From Gammaproteobacteria bacterium (GTDB lineage Bacteria > Pseudomonadota > Gammaproteobacteria > Enterobacterales > Kangiellaceae): a stretch of DNA of 64,000 bases. The notes below the pieces were generated by a model that was not told the DNA's origin, ran no database searches, and saw only the letters and a program-made list of their open reading frames with translations. Shown piece by piece: positions 25,631-35,116 of the stretch (within the stretch, counting starts at the first letter, position 1; the number at the start of each line of letters is the position of its first letter). Both the position numbers and the translations under genes were made by a program. The stretch lies in the NCBI GenBank assembly GCA_013373545.1, contig JABXHQ010000126.1, positions 1 to 64,000 on the forward strand, read 5' to 3'.

Positions 25631-28600
25631 TTAATGTGCTCCTTGGTGACCAGCTGCGGCCGCGGTGTGGTTTTCGGACGCTTGCCACTGCCAGAAATCA
25701 AAGTTGTCTTCACAGTGCCAAACAGTATTATCTTTTAATAAAAATCGGTTCGATGTCGCAGCATCGCTCACTTGCGTTGCATCAGAACCAGACTCAGTAA
25801 CGCCGAGTGCTTTTTGAATTAAGCGGCTTTTCTCTTGTGCAAGCGCAATGCGCATCGCTTCATCTTGTTCACGGTCAAAATAACGTCGGCCATCAACCCA
25901 AGTTTGTAAGACTTTCGCATAAATTGACAGGGGGTTGTCATTCCAAATAACAAAGTCAGCATCTTTTCCTGCCACTAAGCTACCGGTAAATTTATCTACT
26001 TTAAGTTGCTTTGCTGGGTTAATGGTGACCATTTTGATGGCATCTTCGGGTTTCATGTCGCAGTAGTTAATCGACTTGGCCGCTTCGGTATTTAAGCGTC
26101 GAATTAAGTCACCGCTGTCAGAGTTGACCGAAACGTTGACACCATTTTTCATCATTAAACAAGTGTTACCGGGAATAGCATCATACACTTCAAATTTATA
26201 CGCCCACCAGTCGGCAAATGTCGAAGCGCTAGCGCCATGTTTTGCCATCTCATCCGCAACTTTATAGCCTTCTAATATGTGGGTGAAAGTTTGAATTTTA
26301 AAATTAAAGTCTTCGGCAATTTTCATCAAACTTAAAATTTCTGAAGCAACATACGAGTGTGAGTGCACAAAACGTTGTTGATCGAGAATTTCATTAAGCG
26401 TATCGAGACGGAAGTTGCGTCGCGGTGGTGCAGTGGTTTTGCGTACCGAACGACTCAAGTCGTCGTAGCGTTCAAAACTTTGTTTGTATTCACGCGCGCG
26501 TAAGAATGCATCACGTACGATTGTCTCCACACCCATTCGTGTTTGCGGATAGCGAATGGTAAATTTATCGCCCCAGTTACTTTGTTTAACATTTTCACCC
26601 AAGGCAAATTTTATCGATGCCGGCGCTTGAGTAAATTTAAGGCCGTTGGCATTTTCACCCCAGCGCAATTTAATTACTTGGGCTTGACCGCCAATTGGGT
26701 TTGCCGACCCGTGTAGCAATTGTGCAGTGGTCGTGCCACCGGCGAGTGCACGATAAATATTAATATCTTCTGGATTGAGTACATCACCAATTCTAACTTC
26801 TGCGGTGATCGCATCACTACCTTCGTTGACGCCTTTACTAATGGCGATGTGAGAGTGCTCATCAATGATACCGGCCGTGACGTGCTTGTTGGTGCCATCA
26901 ATCACTGTGTAGCCAGAAGGTGTTTTCAAATTTTGTCCAACTTCACGAATTTTGCCATCGCGAATTATCATATCGGCATTGGTTAATACACCTTGCTTAT
27001 CCGAAGTCCAAATGGTTGCGTTTTTAATGTGAACTCGTTGCTGTGCAGGAGCTCCTTTTGGCGCAAAGGCGCGATTTGGATACGTAAGCTCGCTCAGATA
27101 AGTTGGCGCCTCTGGAGTGCTTTCTTGATTGGCTTTCGCGTTCGCGTCAGCACTTTTATTCGCAACAATATCCAGTCGAGCCAGATCAGGTGCTGTCACT
27201 TGACCGAGCAGTTGACCTTTGTCTTTACGCAGCGTAAACCGGTAAGCACCCGGTAGGCCAAGATCGCTCAAGTCTGCGCTAAACTGAAGTTGATTATCAC
27301 TTAGTCCATGGCTTTTGATAGCAACTGTCTTCGCTTTCTCGCTTTTCTCTTCGCTGTCAGTTTCCGCTGTGCTGTCAGTGGTTTCTGGTGTCGCTTGGGA
27401 TAAACTGAGTTTGCCTGAGACTTTGGCATCTTCTTGGGTTAACTGTAAAGTTAAAGCAGTGCCTTTAAGGTTAAGCGTGTAATCGCCAGCTACTTGGGTA
27501 ATGTTTAACGGTTTAATGTTTTGTTCTTGACCCATTAAGTAGACACTTTTAATGGTGCCGTCTTGAAATAAATTGCCATCGCTGATAACTAAGTCGGCAA
27601 ACATTCCGGGCGCAATCTTACCGGATTGATCGGCCACGCCGGCGATGCGTGCAGGCGTGGTGGTTAACGCTGCCAGCGCTGCTTGCTCAGAAAGACCGTG
27701 TTTAACAGCGGTTTTTACGTTTTTCCAAAACTGATTCTTTTTCTTTAATCCGAAGTGGGTGAAAGCAAAAGGTATTTTATTGTCTTCCAGTATTGCAGGG
27801 TTAGCCGGTGCCCGCTCCCAATGACGTAACTCGGCAAGTGAGGTATCGAGCTGCGCTTCGAAGCTAGTGACATCGGGCTTTTCTGGAAAGTTAAATGGAA
27901 CAACAAAGGTTGCGGCGACTTGCTTAATATCATTCATGCGCGCGTATTCTTGTCCATCAGCAACGTAAACTACATCGAGTCGATATTGATCAAACAATTG
28001 ATCGGCGCGCGGTGTGTCTAAACTATCTTCCGGATTGAAGATAACGCCACTGCGTTCCAGTTCGCTGAGTTGCTCCAATGCCGCGTTGTACTCAACTGGC
28101 TCGTTGGTTATCAGGCGATCGGTTTTGCCTTTGGCCGATTGATACCACTTGGCATCGCTGAGCGTTTGTCGGATTAAGGCAATGCTACCCATCAGCGAAG
28201 AGGGGTAACTTTGCGTTGAACTTCCTTTATTAAAACTAGCAAAGTGGCGTGCGTGAGCGCGATAAACTAAGTCGTTGGGGATACCATCGGCTAATGAAAC
28301 GGTCACGCCTTGCCCTTGAAAAATACCATCTAACTTAGCGGTTTGTACCGCAGTGAAGCCATTATGGATGTAGTCTTTCGCGGCTTTGTTATCGGCTTTA
28401 AATTGATCCACCCAGTCTACTTCAGCATGGATTGCGTCGTTCCAGGCGTTGCCGCCGCTGCGCTTGCCTTCGTACTGCGGTGGTTCACCCCAGCGAAACG
28501 CCGACTGTGCAGAACCGAATACATAATCGCTGTAGGGATCAATAAAGCCCGGATAAACCGTATGTCCGGTCAGGTCGATAATCTTGGCATCTTGCGGGAC

Positions 28601-28825
28601 TTTACCGCCGCGCTCAATACTCTCAATGCGGCCGTTATCAATGATTAAAGTCGCTCGCTCAATTTTCTTCCCGGGCTCGGTGTAAACAGTGGCGTTGGTG
28701 AACGCAACTTTGTTAAGAGAGCGATCATGCAGGCCGTAAACGTGCCCAGTTTGATCAGCGCTGACGCTTTGGCTTACAAGCCCCGTCAACAAAGCGGCGA
28801 ATGCGCTTTGACTGAGTTTATTCAT
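25631..28825 (-). CDS. Exported tandem amidohydrolase (two modules, one with intact metal site)
   Basis: 1064 residues with a signal peptide (MNKLSQSAFAALLTGLVSQSVSA). Module 1 (about 38-440) has the amidohydrolase framework but reads YPGFIDPYSDYVFG where HxH is expected. A beta-rich insert with a Glu/Thr-rich low-complexity stretch (about 445-590) follows. Module 2 (about 600-1000) carries the full ligand set: TAGIIDEHSHIA (HxH), VHSHSY, FTHILEG and SVNSDSG. It therefore resembles imidazolonepropionase/dipeptidase-like metal hydrolases acting in the periplasm, with substrate unknown. SD AGAGA stands before ATG. The next gene starts 2 bases after its stop, so the two are translationally linked. 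A role in peptide or cyclic-amide use is only a guess. Confidence 0.85.
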   Translation of the reverse strand: MNKLSQSAFAALLTGLVSQSVSADQTGHVYGLHDRSLNKVAFTNATVYTEPGKKIERATLIIDNGRIESIERGGKVPQDAKIIDLTGHTVYPGFIDPYSDYVFGSAQSAFRWGEPPQYEGKRSGGNAWNDAIHAEVDWVDQFKADNKAAKDYIHNGFTAVQTAKLDGIFQGQGVTVSLADGIPNDLVYRAHARHFASFNKGSSTQSYPSSLMGSIALIRQTLSDAKWYQSAKGKTDRLITNEPVEYNAALEQLSELERSGVIFNPEDSLDTPRADQLFDQYRLDVVYVADGQEYARMNDIKQVAATFVVPFNFPEKPDVTSFEAQLDTSLAELRHWERAPANPAILEDNKIPFAFTHFGLKKKNQFWKNVKTAVKHGLSEQAALAALTTTPARIAGVADQSGKIAPGMFADLVISDGNLFQDGTIKSVYLMGQEQNIKPLNITQVAGDYTLNLKGTALTLQLTQEDAKVSGKLSLSQATPETTDSTAETDSEEKSEKAKTVAIKSHGLSDNQLQFSADLSDLGLPGAYRFTLRKDKGQLLGQVTAPDLARLDIVANKSADANAKANQESTPEAPTYLSELTYPNRAFAPKGAPAQQRVHIKNATIWTSDKQGVLTNADMIIRDGKIREVGQNLKTPSGYTVIDGTNKHVTAGIIDEHSHIAISKGVNEGSDAITAEVRIGDVLNPEDINIYRALAGGTTTAQLLHGSANPIGGQAQVIKLRWGENANGLKFTQAPASIKFALGENVKQSNWGDKFTIRYPQTRMGVETIVRDAFLRAREYKQSFERYDDLSRSVRKTTAPPRRNFRLDTLNEILDQQRFVHSHSYVASEILSLMKIAEDFNFKIQTFTHILEGYKVADEMAKHGASASTFADWWAYKFEVYDAIPGNTCLMMKNGVNVSVNSDSGDLIRRLNTEAAKSINYCDMKPEDAIKMVTINPAKQLKVDKFTGSLVAGKDADFVIWNDNPLSIYAKVLQTWVDGRRYFDREQDEAMRIALAQEKSRLIQKALGVTESGSDATQVSDAATSNRFLLKDNTVWHCEDNFDFWQWQASENHTAAAAGHQGAH

Positions 28826-29005
28826 GTTGTTATCTCTTCATGGCTAGTAAAACGCTAAGTCTCGCACAACCGCCAGCACTGTGCGAGCACTAGCTGTCAC
28901 ACGCAGATTTTTATAACTAACTGAAAAATATAGTGAAAATTCAAATGTGATGCGATTTTAAATACTTTTTTACAAAATCTCGATACGCTTTTCGTTAAAC
29001 AAACC

Positions 29006-30097
29006 TTAGTCGGGCCATTGCTGCGTTGCCGGACCGACAAACATCGGAATTGAATGCCAATAGTAGTGGCCTTGGCGGGTGGTTGGCGCGGTACAGTTGA
29101 CGCGTGAACGTCCGGCTGCAGGCGTCGATGGCAGAGTAATGGTGACGCGCATGATGCTGCTCGTTGGCGTTTTTGGCGCAAAGGTGACTTGCTCGATGGG
29201 CTTTCCCTGATAGAAGCAATTTAACTGAGTCATCGCGAACGGAGGGTTTTTGAGGTCGAACTCTAATTGTTTGGGCGCTCGTGGATGGAAGGGATCATAA
29301 TCCGCTTGGTTGAGCACCGGCATTGCTGCCGTGTTTAGCCGGAGGGTTAAAGATTCAAGACTGGCATAGCGCCCGGATAATGAGAAGCGTGGTAATCCTT
29401 GTGGTGCACTGGCGGCTGAGAGCGGACCGGAATGTTGCGCGAACGCATGATAACCGGCTTCCGCTAACCACTGTGCTTGCGCTTTGGTGTACTCTCCAAA
29501 TGGGTAGGCAAAAAGTTTCGCTGGTGTGCTGCCCAGTTTTTGCTGCAGGATTGCTTGCGCACGCTCCACTTCAGTTTGAAACTCATCCTTGGTTAAGGCG
29601 ATCATATGTGGATGAGACACACTGTGGTTGGCAAGGGTAACCCCTTGTTGTTGCATTTCTTGCAGTTGCTGCCAGGTCATCATTGCGCTGTAGCGGCGTT
29701 CAATCGGCTCGGTGGTAACAAAAATGGTGAAGGGAAACTGGTGTTGCTTGAGCAGCGGCCAAGCATTGTCATAAATTGATTGATAGCCATCATCAAAAGT
29801 GATCGCGACACTTTTCGGTGGTAGTGATTCGCCTTGGTTTAATTTGGCAAGCGCCTCCGGCAATGCAATAACATTGAATCGATGCTCGCTTAGATATTGC
29901 AAGTGAGCGGCAAATTGCGCGACCGGAGTACTAGTGACCGCAGGTGTATCGTCGGCAACATGATGATAAAGTAACACGACCAACGGACCCGTGGGAGCTG
30001 TGACATTGCCATCGGTTGCTGGCAAAAGTGGACTCGCGGTGAATAACAGACCGCTTAATACAAGGCGCATAACCGCTTTGATTGAGTGTAACAGCAT
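29006..30097 (-). CDS. Exported polysaccharide deacetylase (NodB domain)
   Basis: 363 residues with an N-terminal signal peptide (about 1-27). The NodB catalytic domain (about 35-260) shows LYHHV, TFDDGYQS (catalytic and metal Asp), NHSVSHPHM (the two zinc His) and FAYPFGEYT. The C-terminal 100 residues form a beta-rich module ending in a cysteine pair region (LNCFYQ and VNCTAP). The layout is like YadE/PgaB-type carbohydrate esterase family 4 proteins that remove N-acetyl groups from surface or wall polysaccharide. No biosynthesis genes such as pgaC are adjacent, so the substrate is not known. The gene stands alone, divergent from the DUF808 gene. Confidence 0.87.
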   Translation of the reverse strand: MLLHSIKAVMRLVLSGLLFTASPLLPATDGNVTAPTGPLVVLLYHHVADDTPAVTSTPVAQFAAHLQYLSEHRFNVIALPEALAKLNQGESLPPKSVAITFDDGYQSIYDNAWPLLKQHQFPFTIFVTTEPIERRYSAMMTWQQLQEMQQQGVTLANHSVSHPHMIALTKDEFQTEVERAQAILQQKLGSTPAKLFAYPFGEYTKAQAQWLAEAGYHAFAQHSGPLSAASAPQGLPRFSLSGRYASLESLTLRLNTAAMPVLNQADYDPFHPRAPKQLEFDLKNPPFAMTQLNCFYQGKPIEQVTFAPKTPTSSIMRVTITLPSTPAAGRSRVNCTAPTTRQGHYYWHSIPMFVGPATQQWPD

Positions 30098-30216
30098 GAT
30101 CGCAGTTCCATTTGGTTTGCAGTGGCTTTAATTATCGGTATTATCGGCTACTTTCGATCAGTAGCGTAACGTATTCGGCGACTTGGCGCCAACTTAAGTA
30201 AAAAAGGATCAGATGT

Positions 30217-31161
30217 ATGGCGGGCTCCAGTCTATTAACCTTACTTGATGATATTGCAACCGTGTTAGACGATGTTGCGGTAATGTCGAAAGTGGCCGTT
30301 AAAAAAACTGCAGGTGTATTAGGGGATGACTTAGCGCTTAACGCTGAGCAGGTCACAGGCGTTCGTGCTGAGCGTGAAATTCCAGTGGTGTGGGCCGTGG
30401 CCAAAGGCTCATTCATTAACAAGTTAATTTTAGTTCCCGCCGCTTTAATTATTTCGGCGTTTTTACCGATTTTGATAACACCGCTATTGATGTTAGGCGG
30501 CGCTTTTTTATGTTACGAAGGTTGCGAAAAAGTTTTTCATAAGTTGTTTCACCGCGAGCAAGAGCAAGCCCAGCAGCGTGATGTGGTGAAAGCGTTACAC
30601 GATCCGAAAGTCGATATGGTGGATTTCGAGCGCAATAAAATTAAAGGCGCGATTCGCACCGACTTTATTCTCTCGGCTGAAATTATTGTCATTGCGCTAG
30701 GAACTGTGGCGGAATCGACGTTTACGACGCAGGTCTTAGTGGTATCGGCGATCGCGCTCGGCATGACCGTGTTTGTGTATGGTTTAGTAGCGGCCATCGT
30801 TAAATTAGATGATGCCGGTTTATATTTAATGCAGCGCTCAGGCGATGGTTGGATGACTCAATTGCAGCAGGTCATTGGAAACGGCTTGTTAAAGTTTGCT
30901 CCGATTCTAATGAAGCTACTAGCGATTGTTGGCACTTTAGCTATGTTTTTAGTGGGTGGCGGAATTCTTGTACATGGTTTCCCATGGCTGGCGGATGCTT
31001 TGCATCAGCTCGAGCAAGTGTCTGCGCAATTGGTTAGCTGGTCGAGCTGGTATTTATGGCTAGTTCCCTTGTTATATAACGCGATTGTGGGCGCACTCCT
31101 GGGCTCGGCTATATTAATTGCGGTGTCGTTGGCTGCGAAGTGGTGGCCTACAAAACCCTAG
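30217..31161 (+). CDS. DUF808 family inner-membrane protein (YedI-like)
   Basis: 314 residues. The opening [40 protein letters not shown] is the hallmark of DUF808/YedI. Membrane segments follow near 70-90, 150-170, 175-195, 230-250 and 285-305, with the soluble loop [12 protein letters not shown] in between. Function unknown in any species I know of. AAGGA precedes the ATG. The gene ends right at the FNR box of hemN, which is on the same strand; the two are likely separate transcripts, though read-through is possible because no terminator is seen. Confidence 0.9.
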   Translation: MAGSSLLTLLDDIATVLDDVAVMSKVAVKKTAGVLGDDLALNAEQVTGVRAEREIPVVWAVAKGSFINKLILVPAALIISAFLPILITPLLMLGGAFLCYEGCEKVFHKLFHREQEQAQQRDVVKALHDPKVDMVDFERNKIKGAIRTDFILSAEIIVIALGTVAESTFTTQVLVVSAIALGMTVFVYGLVAAIVKLDDAGLYLMQRSGDGWMTQLQQVIGNGLLKFAPILMKLLAIVGTLAMFLVGGGILVHGFPWLADALHQLEQVSAQLVSWSSWYLWLVPLLYNAIVGALLGSAILIAVSLAAKWWPTKP

Positions 31162-31162
31162 C

Positions 31163-31204
31163 CTGATCCGGATCAATATCGCTTGGCGGGCACTGCTCTA
31201 CAAT
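31163..31204 (+). promoter_or_regulatory. FNR-dependent promoter of hemN
   Basis: CTGAT-CCGG-ATCAA (31163-31176) matches the FNR box TTGAT-N4-ATCAA in 9 of 10 positions. TACAAT (31199-31204) is a good -10, predicting a start near 31211. That puts the FNR box centre at about -41.5, the standard class II activation position. The gene for Fnr itself follows hemN. Confidence 0.85.
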
Positions 31205-31237
31205 CAGCTTTTTTATGCTGTAAGCTGGAGCTATTCA

Positions 31238-32767
31238 ATGCCCTCTACTGGACCACAAGACGCGGCAACAACAAGTAGTCAACACACGACCGAGAATTTA
31301 CCCAATACCACTGTGGACTGGGATCCACAGTTAATAGCGCGTTACTCGGTCAATGGCCCTCGTTATACTTCTTATCCAACCGCGTTGGAGTTCAATGAGT
31401 CGATTGGTACGCAAGAGTATCGGCAAGCGCTGCAAGCGATCCCAAGTGATCGCACACTTTCCTTGTACATTCACATCCCGTTTTGTTGGCATGTTTGTTA
31501 CTACTGTGCATGCAATAAAGTTGTCACTCGAGATTACCGCCGCGTTGCCGCCTACCTCACGGCATTGATGCAAGAGATTGATCAAGTGGCGGCTGCGTTG
31601 CAGGGGCAAACGGTGACACAAATTCATTTTGGTGGTGGTACGCCAACTTATTTGACGGCGGCTGATCGTCAGTTATTAATGAACAAATTACGCAGTGCGT
31701 TTAATTTTGCCAGCCAAGATAACTTGGAGGCGTCGATTGAAGTGGACCCGCGCACGGTAAAGCCAGAGGACTTGGCTGAGTTGTACGCACTCGGTTTTAA
31801 TCGGCTTAGTTTAGGCGTGCAAGATTTTAACCCCGAGGTGCAACGCGCGGTCAATCGCGAGCAGTCCTTCGAGCAAGTCGCTGCGTTAGTTTCTACCGCG
31901 CGCGAAGTGGGGTTTGGTTCGCTGAGTTTTGATTTGATCTACGGTCTGCCGCGACAAACTCAAGCAAGCTTTACGAAGACACTCGAGCAAGTCATCGCGC
32001 TGCGTCCGGAGCGCGTGTCAGTGTTTAATTATGCGCATTTGCCACACCGCTTCGCTCCGCAGCGCAGAATTAATGATGCGGAACTACCCAGCGGTGCGGA
32101 GAAGCTGAGTATTTTGCAAAACACCATCGCAATGATGCAACAAGCGGGTTATCAATACATTGGTATGGATCATTTTGCTTTACCCAGTGATGAGTTGGCG
32201 CGGGCACAACGCGAGGGTGAATTACATCGAAACTTTCAAGGTTATACCACTCAAGGTAATTGCGACCTAATTGGATTAGGCGTCTCATCAATTTCGGCGC
32301 TAAACGCACACAGTCATCACGCGAGCCTGTACGCACAGAATCACCGCGAGATTGCCAGCTATCAATCAGCAACCGCTGCCGATGGACTTGCGACCTGGCG
32401 CGGCGCTGGTCTTAATCGCGACGATGAAATTGCTAAAGCTGCCATTTTCTCCTTAATCTGCAACTTTGAATTGGCAATTGAGCCTTTTTCAAAACGCTGG
32501 GGAATCGACTTTTGGCAATATTTTTCCGGCGCAAAAGCAACACTCGAGCAGCAAATTAAAGATGGCCTGTTAACCTGCGATGCGGATCATTTACAAGTCA
32601 CCGCGCGCGGGCGTTTGTTTGTGCGTAATATTTGTATGGCGTTTGACCGCTACTTTTTTGGTGATTCGTTGTTGGCGTCCGCTTCTGGAGGTACCACTGC
32701 GATTGCGGTCAGCCAAGTGACCGAGTCGGAGCCTGGATTGAAGCGCAAATACTCCAGTGCTTTGTAA
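31238..32767 (+). CDS. hemN: Oxygen-independent coproporphyrinogen III oxidase
   Basis: 509 residues from the ATG at 31238 with GGAG 7 bases upstream; the track start adds 40 residues that run back through the FNR promoter into the DUF808 gene. HemN is a radical SAM enzyme that decarboxylates coproporphyrinogen III to protoporphyrinogen IX without oxygen, in the cytoplasm. The 4Fe-4S motif is C83-x3-C87-x2-C90 (FCWHVCYYC), followed by the ACNK segment and the GGGTPTYL SAM-binding motif. SIEVDPRTV and SLGVQDFNPEVQ(R)AVNR are also typical. The N- and C-terminal tails are somewhat longer than in E. coli (457 residues). Expected to be induced at low oxygen by Fnr, given the promoter. Confidence 0.95.
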   Translation: MPSTGPQDAATTSSQHTTENLPNTTVDWDPQLIARYSVNGPRYTSYPTALEFNESIGTQEYRQALQAIPSDRTLSLYIHIPFCWHVCYYCACNKVVTRDYRRVAAYLTALMQEIDQVAAALQGQTVTQIHFGGGTPTYLTAADRQLLMNKLRSAFNFASQDNLEASIEVDPRTVKPEDLAELYALGFNRLSLGVQDFNPEVQRAVNREQSFEQVAALVSTAREVGFGSLSFDLIYGLPRQTQASFTKTLEQVIALRPERVSVFNYAHLPHRFAPQRRINDAELPSGAEKLSILQNTIAMMQQAGYQYIGMDHFALPSDELARAQREGELHRNFQGYTTQGNCDLIGLGVSSISALNAHSHHASLYAQNHREIASYQSATAADGLATWRGAGLNRDDEIAKAAIFSLICNFELAIEPFSKRWGIDFWQYFSGAKATLEQQIKDGLLTCDADHLQVTARGRLFVRNICMAFDRYFFGDSLLASASGGTTAIAVSQVTESEPGLKRKYSSAL

Positions 32768-32857
32768 TGCTGTGATATTGCGCGCAAGGCGCCGCGCAGG
32801 TTCCATAACCGGATGCCTGAATAACAGGTGCGATGCTAAGCGCTTTCTATTATACTC

Positions 32858-33625
32858 ATGGCAAGTTTAATTGAAGCCAATAGCGTTATGTCATCCTCCG
32901 CACCTAAGTACGAAATTCGTTGCCAATCTTGCAGTATCAGCCGGTTATGCCTGCCGGTAATGTTGGCTGAGTCTGAGGTTGAACACTTAGATTCGATTGT
33001 TGAACGTAGCCGTCCCTTACGCAAAAGTGAGCAATTATTTTCCGCTAATGACCATTTTGAGTATGTCTATGCGATTCGTTCCGGCAGCTTAAAGTCTTAC
33101 ACAATTTCCGAGGATGGCGTTGAGCAAATTACGGGCTTTCATTTACCGGGAGAGATTGTTGGTTTAGATGCCATCAACGATGGACGTCACCCAAGTTTTG
33201 CAAAAGCACTGGAAACTTCCAGTGTCTGTGCATTACCGTTTGATAAGTTAGAGTCATTAGCTCGTCAGATGCCGGCCCTGCAGTCACAGTTATTTCGCGT
33301 CATGAGCCAAGAGATCCGTGAAGACCAAGAGTTGATGATGTTGCTAAATAAAAAGTCTGCGGATGAGCGCTTAGCGGCATTTCTGATTAACTTATCGCAA
33401 CGTTTCGGTCGTCGAGGATTATCCTCATCGGTGTTTCGTTTAACTATGACGCGTTCAGATATCGGCAACTATTTAGGTTTGGCGGTTGAGACAATAAGCC
33501 GTTTGTTAACACGATTTCAACAAGAAGGGTTGCTGGCGGTAGAAGACAAAGAAATTACCATTACTCAAGTGGAAGCTTTGAGTCACTTGGCCGGCACTCG
33601 CTGTCATGTAGAGCCTGCCAAGTAG
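32858..33625 (+). CDS. fnr: Oxygen-sensing regulator Fnr/Anr
   Basis: 255 residues. Crp/Fnr family with all four 4Fe-4S ligands: C22, C25 and C31 ([11 protein letters not shown]) and C124 (SSVCALPF). The effector domain contains [17 protein letters not shown], and the C-terminal helix-turn-helix reads [21 protein letters not shown], with the E-x-x-S-R recognition contacts for TTGAT half-sites. Fnr is a dimer active under low oxygen. It follows hemN after 90 bases, as anr and hemN are neighbours in Pseudomonas. No Shine-Dalgarno is seen before the ATG at 32858; a second in-frame ATG at 32888 also lacks one. A TATACT just upstream of the first ATG could be a -10, which would favour the later start. 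Confidence 0.95.
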   Translation: MASLIEANSVMSSSAPKYEIRCQSCSISRLCLPVMLAESEVEHLDSIVERSRPLRKSEQLFSANDHFEYVYAIRSGSLKSYTISEDGVEQITGFHLPGEIVGLDAINDGRHPSFAKALETSSVCALPFDKLESLARQMPALQSQLFRVMSQEIREDQELMMLLNKKSADERLAAFLINLSQRFGRRGLSSSVFRLTMTRSDIGNYLGLAVETISRLLTRFQQEGLLAVEDKEITITQVEALSHLAGTRCHVEPAK

Positions 33626-33632
33626 ATTATTC

Positions 33633-33668
33633 GCCGCCAACGCTACAACTGGCGAGGCGGCATTTTTC
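33633..33668 (+). terminator. Intrinsic terminator after fnr
   Basis: GCCGCC...GGCGGC stem with an inner CGC/GCG pairing and a loop, followed by ATTTTT. It overlaps the end of the convergent phosphofructokinase gene by a base or so. Confidence 0.75.
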
Positions 33669-33669
33669 G

Positions 33670-34941
33670 TTAAACGGTAAAGCGTTTTTTCAATTTTTTA
33701 GCAACTGCTTCATTCTTTAATGTTACATATTGCGGCAAGCCGTTTTTGTAGGGAGGGTAAGACTCGCCTTGAATTAAAGGTGATAAATACTCGCGGCACG
33801 CATCGGTGATATGAAAGCCATCGCGAGTAATAAAATTGCGCGGCATCATTTTTTCAACATTCGCAACTTGTTCTAACGGCGCTTTGCCGATTGTCCAGCC
33901 ATAGCGTTTAGTGTTTTTGCGGTCAATGGTTACCATGACTGAATTGTCACCTTGTAATGCGTACTCAACTGCAGCACGGCCAACAGCATAGGCTTGTTCA
34001 ACATCGGTGGCTGACGCAATATGGCGCGCGGCGCGTTGCAAATAATCGGCAACGGCCCAATGATATTTGTAGCCTAACTCTTGTTTAATTAAATTGGCCA
34101 CAACCGGTGCTACGCCGCCGAGTTGTTTATGACCAAAAGCGTCGGTGGTTCCGGCATCGGCTAGGAAGTTGCCGTCTTTATCTTGCGCGCCTTCTGATAC
34201 CACAATGGCGCAGTAGCCGAATTTTTTGACACAGCGATCCACGCGCTTAAGAAACTTTTCGCGATTGAAAGCAATTTCGGGGAACAGGATGATGTGTGGA
34301 GAGTCGCCTTCTTGTTCAGCCGCTAAACCACCGGCTGCAGCAATCCATCCTGCGTGACGCCCCATGACTTCCATTACGAAAACTTTGGTCGAAGTTTTCG
34401 CCATCGACGCAACGTCAAAGCCTGCTTCACGAATCGACACCGCAATGTATTTCGCAACTGAGCCAAACCCTGGGCAATTGTCAGTCAATGGTAAATCGTT
34501 GTCGACGGTTTTCGGAATGTGAATGGCCTGAATCGGGTAGCCCATTTGCTCAGAAAGTTGCGATACTTTTAAGCAGGTATCGGCTGAGTCGCCACCGCCA
34601 TTGTAGAAAAAATAGCGGATATCGTGTGCTTTAAACACTTCGATAAGGCGCTCATACTCGGCGCGATTTTCCTCTAAGCTTTTCAACTTATAACGACAGG
34701 AGCCGAAAGCACCGGATGGGGTATGTTTTAATGCGGCAATATCTTTTTTGGATTCTTTACTTGTATCAATCAGATCTTCAGTTAGCGCACCAATAATACC
34801 GTTACGTCCAGCATAGACTTTGCCGATTTGATTTTTGTGCTCGCGAGCGGCTTCGATAACGCCACACGCAGATGCGTTGATGACGGCGGTAACGCCGCCC
34901 GACTGGGCATAAAATGCATTGTATTTTTTGGCACGCGCCAT
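33670..34941 (-). CDS. pfp: Pyrophosphate-type 6-phosphofructokinase
   Basis: 423 residues from the ATG at 34941, which has GGAG 7 bases upstream; the longer track start has no ribosome site. PFK superfamily: AQSGGVTAVINAS at the N-terminus, YNGGGDSADT, IPKTVDNDLP, MEVMGRHAGW and VSEGAQ. Aligned with E. coli PfkA, the residue equal to Gly104 is Asp and that equal to Gly124 is Lys (IPKTVDND instead of LPGTIDND). These two changes mark pyrophosphate-dependent enzymes. Such an enzyme interconverts fructose 6-phosphate and fructose 1,6-bisphosphate reversibly with PPi. It stands alone, convergent with fnr and divergent from mpl. Confidence 0.88.
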   Translation of the reverse strand: MARAKKYNAFYAQSGGVTAVINASACGVIEAAREHKNQIGKVYAGRNGIIGALTEDLIDTSKESKKDIAALKHTPSGAFGSCRYKLKSLEENRAEYERLIEVFKAHDIRYFFYNGGGDSADTCLKVSQLSEQMGYPIQAIHIPKTVDNDLPLTDNCPGFGSVAKYIAVSIREAGFDVASMAKTSTKVFVMEVMGRHAGWIAAAGGLAAEQEGDSPHIILFPEIAFNREKFLKRVDRCVKKFGYCAIVVSEGAQDKDGNFLADAGTTDAFGHKQLGGVAPVVANLIKQELGYKYHWAVADYLQRAARHIASATDVEQAYAVGRAAVEYALQGDNSVMVTIDRKNTKRYGWTIGKAPLEQVANVEKMMPRNFITRDGFHITDACREYLSPLIQGESYPPYKNGLPQYVTLKNEAVAKKLKKRFTV

Positions 34942-35116
34942 AGGGGTCTCCATTAAAGATTCGCGATTATTCAACTTGGCGGGTATTATAGAGCATTGCG
35001 CTGCGCTCTTGAACGATTGCCGAGCAATTGTTGTCATAATTCGATAAATAATGTTTATTTCGGTTGCGCAGTCATTGTATTGTTCGCTTTAACTATTCAA
35101 GTCAGGAGCCTGTGTC

